DNA of 64,000 bases, taken from the NCBI RefSeq assembly GCF_030503675.1, contig NZ_CP129964.1:434001-498000 (forward strand), written 5' to 3'. Every line of letters starts with the position of its first letter. Positions within the stretch are counted from its first letter, which is position 1. This document shows positions 58,480-64,000 of this stretch, piece by piece. The position numbers and the translations under genes are program-made. The DNA comes from Lutimonas zeaxanthinifaciens. GTDB taxonomy: Bacteria > Bacteroidota > Bacteroidia > Flavobacteriales > Flavobacteriaceae. The notes under the pieces were generated by a model that ran no database searches, was not told where the DNA came from, and worked only from the letters and a program-made list of their open reading frames with translations.

Positions 58480-58554
58480 TTAAGATTTAATAGCATAATT
58501 TCTGTGCTCTGACCATCTTATTCTTTTGCTGTTTTTAAATATTGTAGTTCTCAT
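58480..58554 (-). CDS. Tandem small ORF, copy 3 (24 residues, cationic)
   Basis: This is the first copy in the direction of transcription. Its peptide is the same as copy 2. The sequence upstream of its ATG differs from the spacer and may hold the promoter: AATATTTG near 58650 is one base off the -7 consensus. No annotated family is known to me for this peptide. Confidence 0.5.
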   Translation of the reverse strand: MRTTIFKNSKRIRWSEHRNYAIKS

Positions 58555-58867
58555 AATTTTAATTTTTAAATCATTGGTTATACTTATAAGACTGCATAAC
58601 TTCAAAAAGGTTACAGTACTTTGCTTAACATAGTACTATTTTAACAAATATTTTAGACTAAAAAAATTTAAAACACAGAAAATCAAATAGATAAGAATTG
58701 TTAAAAATTTCAAAAAATTTCAAATATTTTTAAAACTTTAAGGTTTTCCGGATGAAAATCTTGAATTCCAGACCGTTTCAGACATCATTTTTGCACCTTA
58801 AGTCGGGCTTGGTGGATTTAAATTTGAAGATTTATGGTTATCTTAGAGAAGATAAATTTTAATAATC

Positions 58868-59047
58868 ATGTTTAAGAAAATTGGAAAAACTGACAAAATT
58901 TTGCTTGTAACGGCGCTTATCAGCCTTGTTTTTGCAGAAGCAATGTGGTTTAATGGCGAAAGAGAAGGAGCTATATTCGTTGGATTGTGGGTCCCTTCAA
59001 TTCTTGGATTTGCCATTTTATTGAAACTAATTAAGAATGACAAATGA
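58868..59047 (+). CDS. Small two-helix membrane protein (59 residues)
   Basis: The ATG frame starts MFKKIGKTDKILLVTALISL and contains two hydrophobic segments, at about residues 11-25 and 37-54 (FVGLWVPSILGFAILL). The start KxGKTDKILL and the GLWVPSILGF block resemble small membrane proteins that recur in Flavobacteriia, from memory. Its stop codon overlaps the start of the next small gene in an ATGA, a sign of translational coupling. Confidence 0.7.
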   Translation: MFKKIGKTDKILLVTALISLVFAEAMWFNGEREGAIFVGLWVPSILGFAILLKLIKNDK

Positions 59048-59136
59048 TTGAATATATTCCATATTTAGCCGCCGTGGTTACTTTCTTATTTGGAATTGCA
59101 TTTTTTATGTTTCTAAAAGAGATCAGAAGAAAGTAA
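59044..59136 (+). CDS. Small single-helix membrane protein (30 residues)
   Basis: The frame starts with the ATG in the ATGA overlap. The peptide begins MIEYIPYLAAVVTFLFGIAF and ends FLKEIRRK. It has one membrane helix with a basic C-terminal end. It forms a two-gene operon with the 59-residue protein. After its stop a second frame (+1) stays open with TQVPLIGSGMILMLLIVAP, so a longer original protein interrupted by a one-base change is possible. Confidence 0.55.
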   Translation: MIEYIPYLAAVVTFLFGIAFFMFLKEIRRK

Positions 59137-59244
59137 ATTAATCGTAAAAGGAAGTGAAGAGCATTTTACTCAAGTCCCGTTAATTGGAAGTGGGATGATT
59201 TTAATGCTTTTAATTGTTGCGCCCTTTATTAACAGCTATAAAAT

Positions 59245-59275
59245 AAAAAAGACCGTAATTATTACGGTCTTTTTT
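59245..59275. terminator. Bidirectional terminator between small membrane operon and yceI-like gene
   Basis: A stem of about 13 bp (AAAAAAGACCGTA/TACGGTCTTTTTT) has a 5-base loop. Its A and T tracts serve both strands. Confidence 0.85.
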
Positions 59276-59295
59276 ATTTCTGTATTTTGGAGCTA

Positions 59296-59874
59296 TTAGA
59301 ATTCCAGATCCGTTACCAGATCAAACTCATCATAGATCGCTTTGTCTTTCAGGTCATCGAAAAAACTTGCGGATCCGTATTTTACACCATAAGCGGTTCT
59401 GTCAATTTTTAAATTGGCTGTAGCCTTGTTCCCATATACTGAGATTTCAAAAGTAACCGGATTCGTTTTGTCTTTTATTGTAAGGTCTCCTGTTACCTCA
59501 TAAGAATTTTTTCCAGTGCTTTTAACTTTATTAAACACAAGTTTGGCTGTAGGATAATTTGCTACGCCAAAGAAATCATCCGATTTCAGATGTCCTTCAA
59601 GTTTTCCCTTGTATTCTCCTTCAAGATCCGTGTTTTCAATTGAGGTCATGTCCATCACAAATTCACCACCAGTCAGAGCTCCGTCCTTAAATTCAAGTGA
59701 TCCTTGTTTTAGTGCAATACTTCCTACATGTGAACCGGTTACCTTATAACCTTTCCAGGTTACTGAACTTGTTTCGACATTTACTTCTTTTTTACCGTCT
59801 TCAATTGTTGTAAACGCAAAAGTTATTGTCGCGATAATTAATGCTGCTGCTGTTGTTTTTACTCTGTTTTTCAT
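59296..59874 (-). CDS. YceI family protein
   Basis: A 192-residue exported lipocalin-like protein that binds isoprenoid or other lipids in known members. A signal peptide is present (MKNRVKTTAAALIIATITFA). Family parts are SSVTWKGYKVTGSHVGSIAL, FVMDMTSIENTDLEG, LKSDDFFGVANYPTAKLVFN and TVTGDLTIKDKTN-like segments near the middle. It lies 26 bases after the SnoaL-like gene and is probably controlled with it. Confidence 0.92.
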   Translation of the reverse strand: MKNRVKTTAAALIIATITFAFTTIEDGKKEVNVETSSVTWKGYKVTGSHVGSIALKQGSLEFKDGALTGGEFVMDMTSIENTDLEGEYKGKLEGHLKSDDFFGVANYPTAKLVFNKVKSTGKNSYEVTGDLTIKDKTNPVTFEISVYGNKATANLKIDRTAYGVKYGSASFFDDLKDKAIYDEFDLVTDLEF

Positions 59875-59900
59875 GTGTTTTAATTTAGATTCTTAATTAT

Positions 59901-60263
59901 TTATTTTTGTTTATTTCCGCAATACAATTTTTCCTTGATGATCAATCCTGCATCCCATTCATGAACAGCTACCTGGGTAAAGTTCCTTTCTCCAAAAATT
60001 TTGTGCTGATCCAGGAACTGCCACTCTACCATGGTTGCCTGTTCTCCTATTGTTACTTTAAGGGGTTTGGCACATTTAAGTTCAATTATATTCTGAAGAT
60101 CTGATTCCTTGATTTTTCTATTCGCCTCTTTTCCTATTACAGGAGCTTCATCATTATGTTGAATCACCACATCATCGTGATAAAACCTTTCAAAAGCTTC
60201 CTTGACTTCTCCCTGCATGATCATGTCGTTCAGGTCACTTACATTTTCTATCAATAAATTCAT
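59901..60263 (-). CDS. SnoaL-like / NTF2-fold protein
   Basis: A 120-residue protein from the ATG at 60263 (MNLLIENVSDLNDMIMQGEV). An ATG at 60290 lies inside the promoter. The sequence EAFERFYHDDVVIQHNDEAPVIGKEANRK and EWQFLD-type strands suggest an NTF2/SnoaL fold, often a small ligand-binding or isomerase domain. No catalytic assignment is possible. It is the first gene of a pair with yceI and has an upstream palindrome (60338-60357). Confidence 0.78.
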   Translation of the reverse strand: MNLLIENVSDLNDMIMQGEVKEAFERFYHDDVVIQHNDEAPVIGKEANRKIKESDLQNIIELKCAKPLKVTIGEQATMVEWQFLDQHKIFGERNFTQVAVHEWDAGLIIKEKLYCGNKQK

Positions 60264-60287
60264 TTCTATTAGTTTGAATGAACAGTA

Positions 60288-60295
60288 CAAAGATC
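60288..60295 (-). promoter_or_regulatory. -7-like element (GATCTTTG) for the SnoaL-YceI genes
   Basis: On the minus strand GATCTTTG matches the -7 consensus except for the first base. The same sequence is used before the pirin operon (62331-62338). The weak -7 fits a promoter that needs an activator. Confidence 0.45.
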
Positions 60296-60337
60296 GGGTG
60301 GATATGAATTATAGAAAATAAGGCAGTTTATGAAATC

Positions 60338-60357
60338 ATGTTAATCTAGATTAACAT
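60338..60357. promoter_or_regulatory. Perfect 20-bp palindrome, probable Crp/Fnr-type operator
   Basis: ATGTTAATCTAGATTAACAT is a perfect palindrome with a core resembling an FNR-type box (TTAAT-N4-ATTAA). Its centre lies 59.5 bases upstream of the edge of the -7-like element of the SnoaL gene. That is near -63 from the likely start of transcription, a class I activator position. Confidence 0.6.
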
Positions 60358-60395
60358 CGCAACTTGTTGATAGTTTTTGAAGAAAATCAAGTAGA

Positions 60396-61280
60396 TCAGG
60401 AGTCTTCGATCAATATACCAAATTTACCCATTTGGTAGTCACGTATGGCCTCAAGGATCTCCGTTTGTGTATTCATAACATAAGGACCACTTTGAGTGAC
60501 CACTTCATCAATAGGTTTACCACATAGTAAAATGAACTGGCCCTCTTCTTTAAATGTCATATCAATGGAGTCTCCGGCATGGTCAAAAACAGCCAGGTTT
60601 TCAGCTTCTATAAACCCATATCCCTTTAGGGTCATTTCTCCTTTGATCAGATATAGCATGGAGCTAAATCCTTTTGGAATACTCAATTGTTGTGTTCCAT
60701 CTTTTTTACCCTGGCCCCAGATTACCATGAGTTCAGATTGAGGTACCACTTTTCCTGAAAGCGCGCCATAATTTCCGGCGATGAGTTTATTGTTGATCTT
60801 TTGATCTGCTGAAGAAAACAAGGTCATTTCCTCGCCTGAAACATAAGAATAGGTTGGAGGAATCATTTTTTTGTTCGCGGGGCTGTTGATCCACAATTGG
60901 ACGATTTCCTGTTGCCCTTGTTCTTCGATCAAAGCCTCTGAGGGCCTTTCACTGTGAACGATCCCGGCGCCGGCATGCATCCACTGTACTTCTCCTTGTT
61001 TAGCTATTTGATCGTTTCCCCAACTGTCTCGATGGTGCACTTCACCCTGAACAACAAAAGTAACCGGAGAAAATCCCCTGTGTGGATGGGGGCCAATACC
61101 CTGATGCTTCGCCAATTTGTTCTTGCTGTATTTGACGCTGGCATGATGCAACAGCAAAAAAGGATCCCATTGCTGCACTTTTTGGGTCGGCAGGGCCTGT
61201 TTTACGGGAAAGCCACCCATGTCAATCGTTGTAGCGGGAAGCAGATATTTAACTTCTTTCAATACGTTTTTCATGATCAA
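60396..61280 (-). CDS. Pirin family protein (second of pair)
   Basis: A 294-residue bicupin. The metal-binding N-terminal cupin has GIGPHPHRGFSPVTFVVQGEVHHRDS and WMHAGAGIVHSERPS, with three histidines and a glutamate as expected for pirins. The C-terminal cupin carries EEGQFILLCGKPIDEVV. Pirins bind iron and some degrade quercetin. It starts three bases after the stop of the other pirin gene, so the two form one operon. Confidence 0.92.
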   Translation of the reverse strand: MIMKNVLKEVKYLLPATTIDMGGFPVKQALPTQKVQQWDPFLLLHHASVKYSKNKLAKHQGIGPHPHRGFSPVTFVVQGEVHHRDSWGNDQIAKQGEVQWMHAGAGIVHSERPSEALIEEQGQQEIVQLWINSPANKKMIPPTYSYVSGEEMTLFSSADQKINNKLIAGNYGALSGKVVPQSELMVIWGQGKKDGTQQLSIPKGFSSMLYLIKGEMTLKGYGFIEAENLAVFDHAGDSIDMTFKEEGQFILLCGKPIDEVVTQSGPYVMNTQTEILEAIRDYQMGKFGILIEDS

Positions 61281-61283
61281 AGG

Positions 61284-62306
61284 CTATGATTTTAATTCTT
61301 CTCTACCATCTGCATGAAGGGCAAAACGCCCTTTATCCCTGTCATGCACCTGTTCCTGATCTGGCCATGGCCAACCACCAAATTGAGTTCGTTTATAATC
61401 TGAAAAAGCTTCTTGTATTTCAGCTTCTGTATTCATTACAAAAGGTCCGTACTGGGCCACAGGTTCATTGATAGGTTTTCCCTGCAAGAGCAAAAAGTAC
61501 CCATCTTTGTTTCCATTTGTCAAAACAATATCCTCATTTGGATTGACTTGGATGAGGTGGTTGCCGGCTATTTTTTGACCTTCAATATCCACACTTTCAC
61601 CCTTGTAAAAATATAAAGTCCTGTTTACGTCCTGCTTTGCCGCGGACGGTAATTTCCAGGTGGCACCGGCTTCCATTTTTATTGTGAATACCGCCACCCC
61701 GTGATCCGGGTTTGCCGCCCAGGAATCAGGCGTAGGGCCTGGTGCCTTGACCTCGTTGAGTTCCCCAGCGATGACATTAACCGTTGTGGTTTTTCCATTT
61801 TCAGTATGTGTTACTTCCGGAACCATGTCCTTCCACAGCATTCTAAAATGAGGCTCAACAAATTTGCTGGCTTTGGGCAAATTCAGCCAGACCTGAAATA
61901 TTTCTAAAGGATTTCCTTTATTTTCTTCCAGCATGGGGAACATTTCAGAATGTTGTATACCCTTCCCTGCAGTCATCCACTGAACATCACCTTTGCCAAA
62001 CCGACCTGCCGCTCCCAAAGAATCTGTATGGTCAACAAAACCTTCTTTATTGATTGTAATCGTTTCAAAACCCCTGTGCGGATGATAGGGGAACCCCGGT
62101 ATATGGCTTCCATGATACATCCTGAATCCGTCTTTTACAACAAAGTCCTGTCCTATATTTCTTCCTGCCAGTTTTTCCCGATCCAGCCCCATGCGATCAT
62201 CTCCTTCCGGGTATTCATCCCTGTGATAGGCGCAAAACAAAAATGGGTCTTGTGTTTCCCAGGGAAATCCAAGGGGTTTAACCTGAATGATTTTATTTGT
62301 GTCCAT
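61284..62306 (-). CDS. Pirin family protein (first of pair)
   Basis: A 340-residue bicupin. The metal site is in GFPYHPHRGFETITINKEGFVDHTDSLG and WMTAGKGIQHSEMFP. The end of the second cupin, LLLQGKPINEPVAQYGPFVMN, resembles the same part of its neighbour, so the two share ancestry but have diverged. It has a palindrome-dependent-looking promoter. It is the first gene of the pirin operon, downstream of the Crp/Fnr gene on the same strand. Confidence 0.92.
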   Translation of the reverse strand: MDTNKIIQVKPLGFPWETQDPFLFCAYHRDEYPEGDDRMGLDREKLAGRNIGQDFVVKDGFRMYHGSHIPGFPYHPHRGFETITINKEGFVDHTDSLGAAGRFGKGDVQWMTAGKGIQHSEMFPMLEENKGNPLEIFQVWLNLPKASKFVEPHFRMLWKDMVPEVTHTENGKTTTVNVIAGELNEVKAPGPTPDSWAANPDHGVAVFTIKMEAGATWKLPSAAKQDVNRTLYFYKGESVDIEGQKIAGNHLIQVNPNEDIVLTNGNKDGYFLLLQGKPINEPVAQYGPFVMNTEAEIQEAFSDYKRTQFGGWPWPDQEQVHDRDKGRFALHADGREELKS

Positions 62307-62330
62307 TTTTTATGTTTTAGAAAATCATTA

Positions 62331-62338
62331 CAAAGATC
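62331..62338 (-). promoter_or_regulatory. -7-like element (GATCTTTG) for the pirin operon
   Basis: On the minus strand it reads GATCTTTG, 24 bases upstream of the ATG at 62306. It is the same octamer as before the SnoaL gene. Confidence 0.45.
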
Positions 62339-62383
62339 CGAAACTAAGGCTTACTATAAAATGAAGTAGCTTATCAATGGATA

Positions 62384-62397
62384 TTAAACTAGATTAA
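62384..62397. promoter_or_regulatory. Palindrome TTAAACTAGATTAA, probable Crp/Fnr-type operator
   Basis: One mismatch separates it from a perfect palindrome of the type seen at 60341-60354. Its centre is 59.5 bases upstream of the edge of the -7-like element, exactly as in the other promoter. It lies just past the stop of the Crp/Fnr gene. Confidence 0.6.
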
Positions 62398-62401
62398 TAA
62401 A

Positions 62402-62989
62402 CTATTGTTCCAGAATGAGCTGGCTTTTGATCTTACTTAAAAATTCTTTGGTAATTCCTAAATAAGAAGCGATCAGGTATTGAGGTATTCTTTGCTCTAT
62501 TTTAGGGTATTCTTTTCTAAAAAAGAGAAAGCGATCTTTAGCGCTCATACTCAGGTTTCGGACAATTCTTTTTTGAGAAGCAACGAGAGCCCTCTGCACG
62601 ATGATTCTAAAGAACCGCTCTAGTTTTGGGATCTCCTTCATCATTTGTTGCTGATTCTCATAAGAAAACTGAATCAGTTCGGTATTTTCCAGGCATTGAA
62701 CATTAAAGTCAGCAGGTTTTTGGGTAATATAACTGCCCATATCTGAGGTCCACCAGTCCTCAATGGAGAACATGACAACATGTTCCTGCCCTTCATCATC
62801 CACATAGAAGGTTTTGGTACAGCCGGAAATAACGAAACCGCTAAATTTACAAACATCACCTTGCTGAAGAAAATACTGGCCTTTAAGCAATTTTCGGGTG
62901 GAAATGAAAGAAGTAAGCAGACGTTCTTCTTCCTCAGTCAGATCTACGATGCGGTTTATATAATCCAGTAAAGGTTGAAATTTCTCCAT
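62402..62989 (-). CDS. Crp/Fnr family transcriptional regulator
   Basis: A protein of about 195 residues from the ATG at 62989 (MEKFQPLLDYINRIVDLTEE). An ATG at 63010 is possible but would make a leaderless message. The N-terminal cyclic-nucleotide-binding-like domain has LLKGQYFLQQGDVCKFSGFV. The C-terminal winged helix has RIPQYLIASYLGITKEFLSKI. No N-terminal Fe-S cysteine cluster is seen. Nearby targets are probably the two palindromes at 60338-60357 and 62384-62397. Confidence 0.9.
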   Translation of the reverse strand: MEKFQPLLDYINRIVDLTEEEERLLTSFISTRKLLKGQYFLQQGDVCKFSGFVISGCTKTFYVDDEGQEHVVMFSIEDWWTSDMGSYITQKPADFNVQCLENTELIQFSYENQQQMMKEIPKLERFFRIIVQRALVASQKRIVRNLSMSAKDRFLFFRKEYPKIEQRIPQYLIASYLGITKEFLSKIKSQLILEQ

Positions 62990-63017
62990 AAAAAGCGGCA
63001 ATTTGGGCAACTGCTTT

Positions 63018-63025
63018 CAAAAATA
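63018..63025 (-). promoter_or_regulatory. -7 element (TATTTTTG) for the Crp/Fnr gene
   Basis: A full TAnnTTTG match on the minus strand, 29 bases upstream of the ATG at 62989. Confidence 0.5.
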
Positions 63026-63041
63026 CAACAATTTATGCGAG

Positions 63042-64000
63042 TTATTCTCTGACTTCTTCCAGATAACCCAGCACATAAACAGCGGGTGCGTTCCAATTAA
63101 TGCACACTTCGTTCGAAGCAAAACTGGGTTCAACATCCATATAGGCTTTGGCCGGAAACTCAGAAGTGTATTTTACATCATGTGCATCCTGGCGGTCATC
63201 ATTAGGCCCTCCAATAATAAATCCGGGAACGGGATCTGCTATCGAGTCGGCTCCACTTGGCCTGTGGTGGGGAAACATCACTTTTTTCGATCCAAATCCT
63301 GTTAAAAAGGAATAACCCGTTGCATTTTTTCCAAAAATATAATCAGTAATCTGTTCGGCACCTAAAAGGTATTTCTCTTCCCCACTTAATCTATGCGCTA
63401 CACACAAGATTACAGCCTGATTAAGTATATCACTGTTAGACCCCCATTCAAAACTGTTTAAGCCAATACGGTAAGGATGCTCCTCGATGTTTTGAAGTAT
63501 ATCATCAGCCAGATCCGTGTGCCCCTGAACGAGTTGATCGGCCAGTTCCTGGTCAAGCTTGTCTCGATTTTCAAGCAGGGAATGAAAACCAACATTTCTG
63601 ACAAAATTCTTCCAGCTGTCAGCAAGCTTATGTTCATAGGCCGGCTGATATTTGAGCATCGCGGTTTTATACTGATCCTCATCAGTTGCCAGGTAAAGTT
63701 CCGTAGCTGCCCAGAAAAAATCATCTGAAAATTCATCATCACCGTACTCTCCCGTACTGACATCTTCGGGATTTGTAAAGGCCGTATTGTCATTTTTCTC
63801 TGCCCATTTAAAGGCCTTTTTAGAAGCCTCCAGGGCTTTGGCAGCCCATTTTTCATCGATGTCTTTGTATAATCTCGAAGCCTGGGCCAATACAGCTGCA
63901 AAGTCCAGGGTAGAAGCCGTTCCTTTGCCAATAATATAGCGGTCAAGGTCATAATCCTCAGGCATGACAAAACCACTAAACCCTTTAGCAGTCAGTTTAA
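63042..64000 (-). CDS. Glycoside hydrolase family 9 protein, 5' part outside window
   Basis: The visible 319 residues are the catalytic end of a GH9 (alpha/alpha)6-barrel, the endoglucanase/exo-beta-glucosaminidase family. The frame is open to the right edge and the N-terminus is missing. Matches are the GFVMPEDYDLDRYIIGKGTA region, TLDFAAVLAQASRLYKD, FGKNATGYSFLTGFGSKKVM, PHHRPSGAD and ASNEVCINWNAPAVYVLGYL with the general acid glutamate. The protein ends with YLEEVRE. The true substrate cannot be fixed. Confidence 0.88.
   Translation of the reverse strand, partial: KLTAKGFSGFVMPEDYDLDRYIIGKGTASTLDFAAVLAQASRLYKDIDEKWAAKALEASKKAFKWAEKNDNTAFTNPEDVSTGEYGDDEFSDDFFWAATELYLATDEDQYKTAMLKYQPAYEHKLADSWKNFVRNVGFHSLLENRDKLDQELADQLVQGHTDLADDILQNIEEHPYRIGLNSFEWGSNSDILNQAVILCVAHRLSGEEKYLLGAEQITDYIFGKNATGYSFLTGFGSKKVMFPHHRPSGADSIADPVPGFIIGGPNDDRQDAHDVKYTSEFPAKAYMDVEPSFASNEVCINWNAPAVYVLGYLEEVRE

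Larger units (their letters stand above)
58241..58558. repeat. Tandem repeat, about 120-bp unit, 2.7 copies
   Basis: Units begin at 58241, 58361 and 58480 (periods 120 and 119). Each has a 75-base ORF part. The first two are followed by a 44-45 base AT-rich spacer. Spacers differ by about two positions, and the ORF parts by six between copy 1 and the others. The third copy ends at about 58558 without the spacer. Confidence 0.9.
58080..58867. other. Gene-poor AT-rich region with tandem repeats
   Basis: This stretch has no large frame. It contains a 120-bp tandem repeat (58241 to about 58558), described in separate entries. A weak hairpin AACCCTA/TAGGGTT lies at 58147-58168. About 300 AT-rich bases from 58560 to 58867 separate the repeats from the small operon at 58868. 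TATCTTAG near 58838 is a weak -7 candidate for that operon. Confidence 0.6.

Noticed and set aside
58241-58560. Tandem repeats interpreted as a CRISPR array.
   Set aside because: The period is 120 bases, there are only three units, and the spacers are nearly identical to each other. CRISPR spacers should be unique.
59117-59293. An ATG-less frame read through to a stop at 59293 as a separate gene.
   Set aside because: It has no ATG before residue ~20, and its end runs through the bidirectional terminator, so a separate gene is unlikely. The possible frameshift link with the 30-residue gene is listed as a finding.

Overview
The window looks like a chromosomal segment of a Flavobacteriia-type Bacteroidota. 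The evidence is AT-rich intergenic DNA, promoters of the Bacteroidota form TTTG-N18/19-TAnnTTTG, few Shine-Dalgarno sites, a fused SecDF, several lipoprotein or SPI signal peptides ending in C or Q, and families common in this phylum (DUF2911, DUF4251, M61, BNR/VPS10-like, TerB-DnaJ). Most of it is core metabolism and housekeeping. No phage, insertion sequence, CRISPR array, rRNA or tRNA was recognised.

Layout. 1-9342: secDF (truncated by the left edge), fhs, an M61 peptidase, mdh and gyrB. 9343-12063: a two-component system whose downstream gap holds two paralogous small transcription units, each with a CTTCAG direct repeat, a promoter and a terminator. 12281-15018: tandem DUF2911 proteins and an amidohydrolase lipoprotein. 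15080-24807: leuS, then a complete trp operon (trpEGDCFBA) behind a WWW leader peptide and attenuator. 24887-31424: two sensor kinases without a response regulator, a crotonase, an HD hydrolase, a small lipoprotein, a bacilliredoxin and a TerB-DnaJ protein. 31440-44948: a symporter fused to a solute-binding domain, thiL, a zinc-ribbon methyltransferase, an alpha/beta hydrolase, brnQ, Xaa-Pro aminopeptidase, a BNR/VPS10-like giant, a TPM protein and a YCII lipoprotein. 45009-50946: a second zinc-ribbon methyltransferase with no visible start codon, der, pyrF, tpiA, prmA and clpS. 50991-54486: a three-subunit acyl-CoA carboxylase. 54735-58079: a glycogen-binding-like protein, small proteins, an HTH regulator and an AGE epimerase. 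58080-59280: a gene-poor stretch with a tandem array of three 24-residue ORFs and a two-gene small membrane-protein operon. 59296-63010: a YceI/SnoaL/pirin group with a Crp/Fnr regulator. The right edge cuts a GH9 gene.

The most unusual signals are: (1) three tandem, nearly identical cationic 24-residue ORFs (58241-58554, minus); (2) the paired small units at 9511-10036 with identical operator-to-promoter geometry next to an OmpR-type system; (3) a TTAATCTAGATTAA-type palindrome at exactly the same distance from two promoters beside the Crp/Fnr gene; (4) the methyltransferase whose zinc-ribbon N-terminus is intact but lacks an ATG, GTG or TTG; and (5) the trp leader WWW attenuator. The first three are sequence-based inferences and were not tested here.
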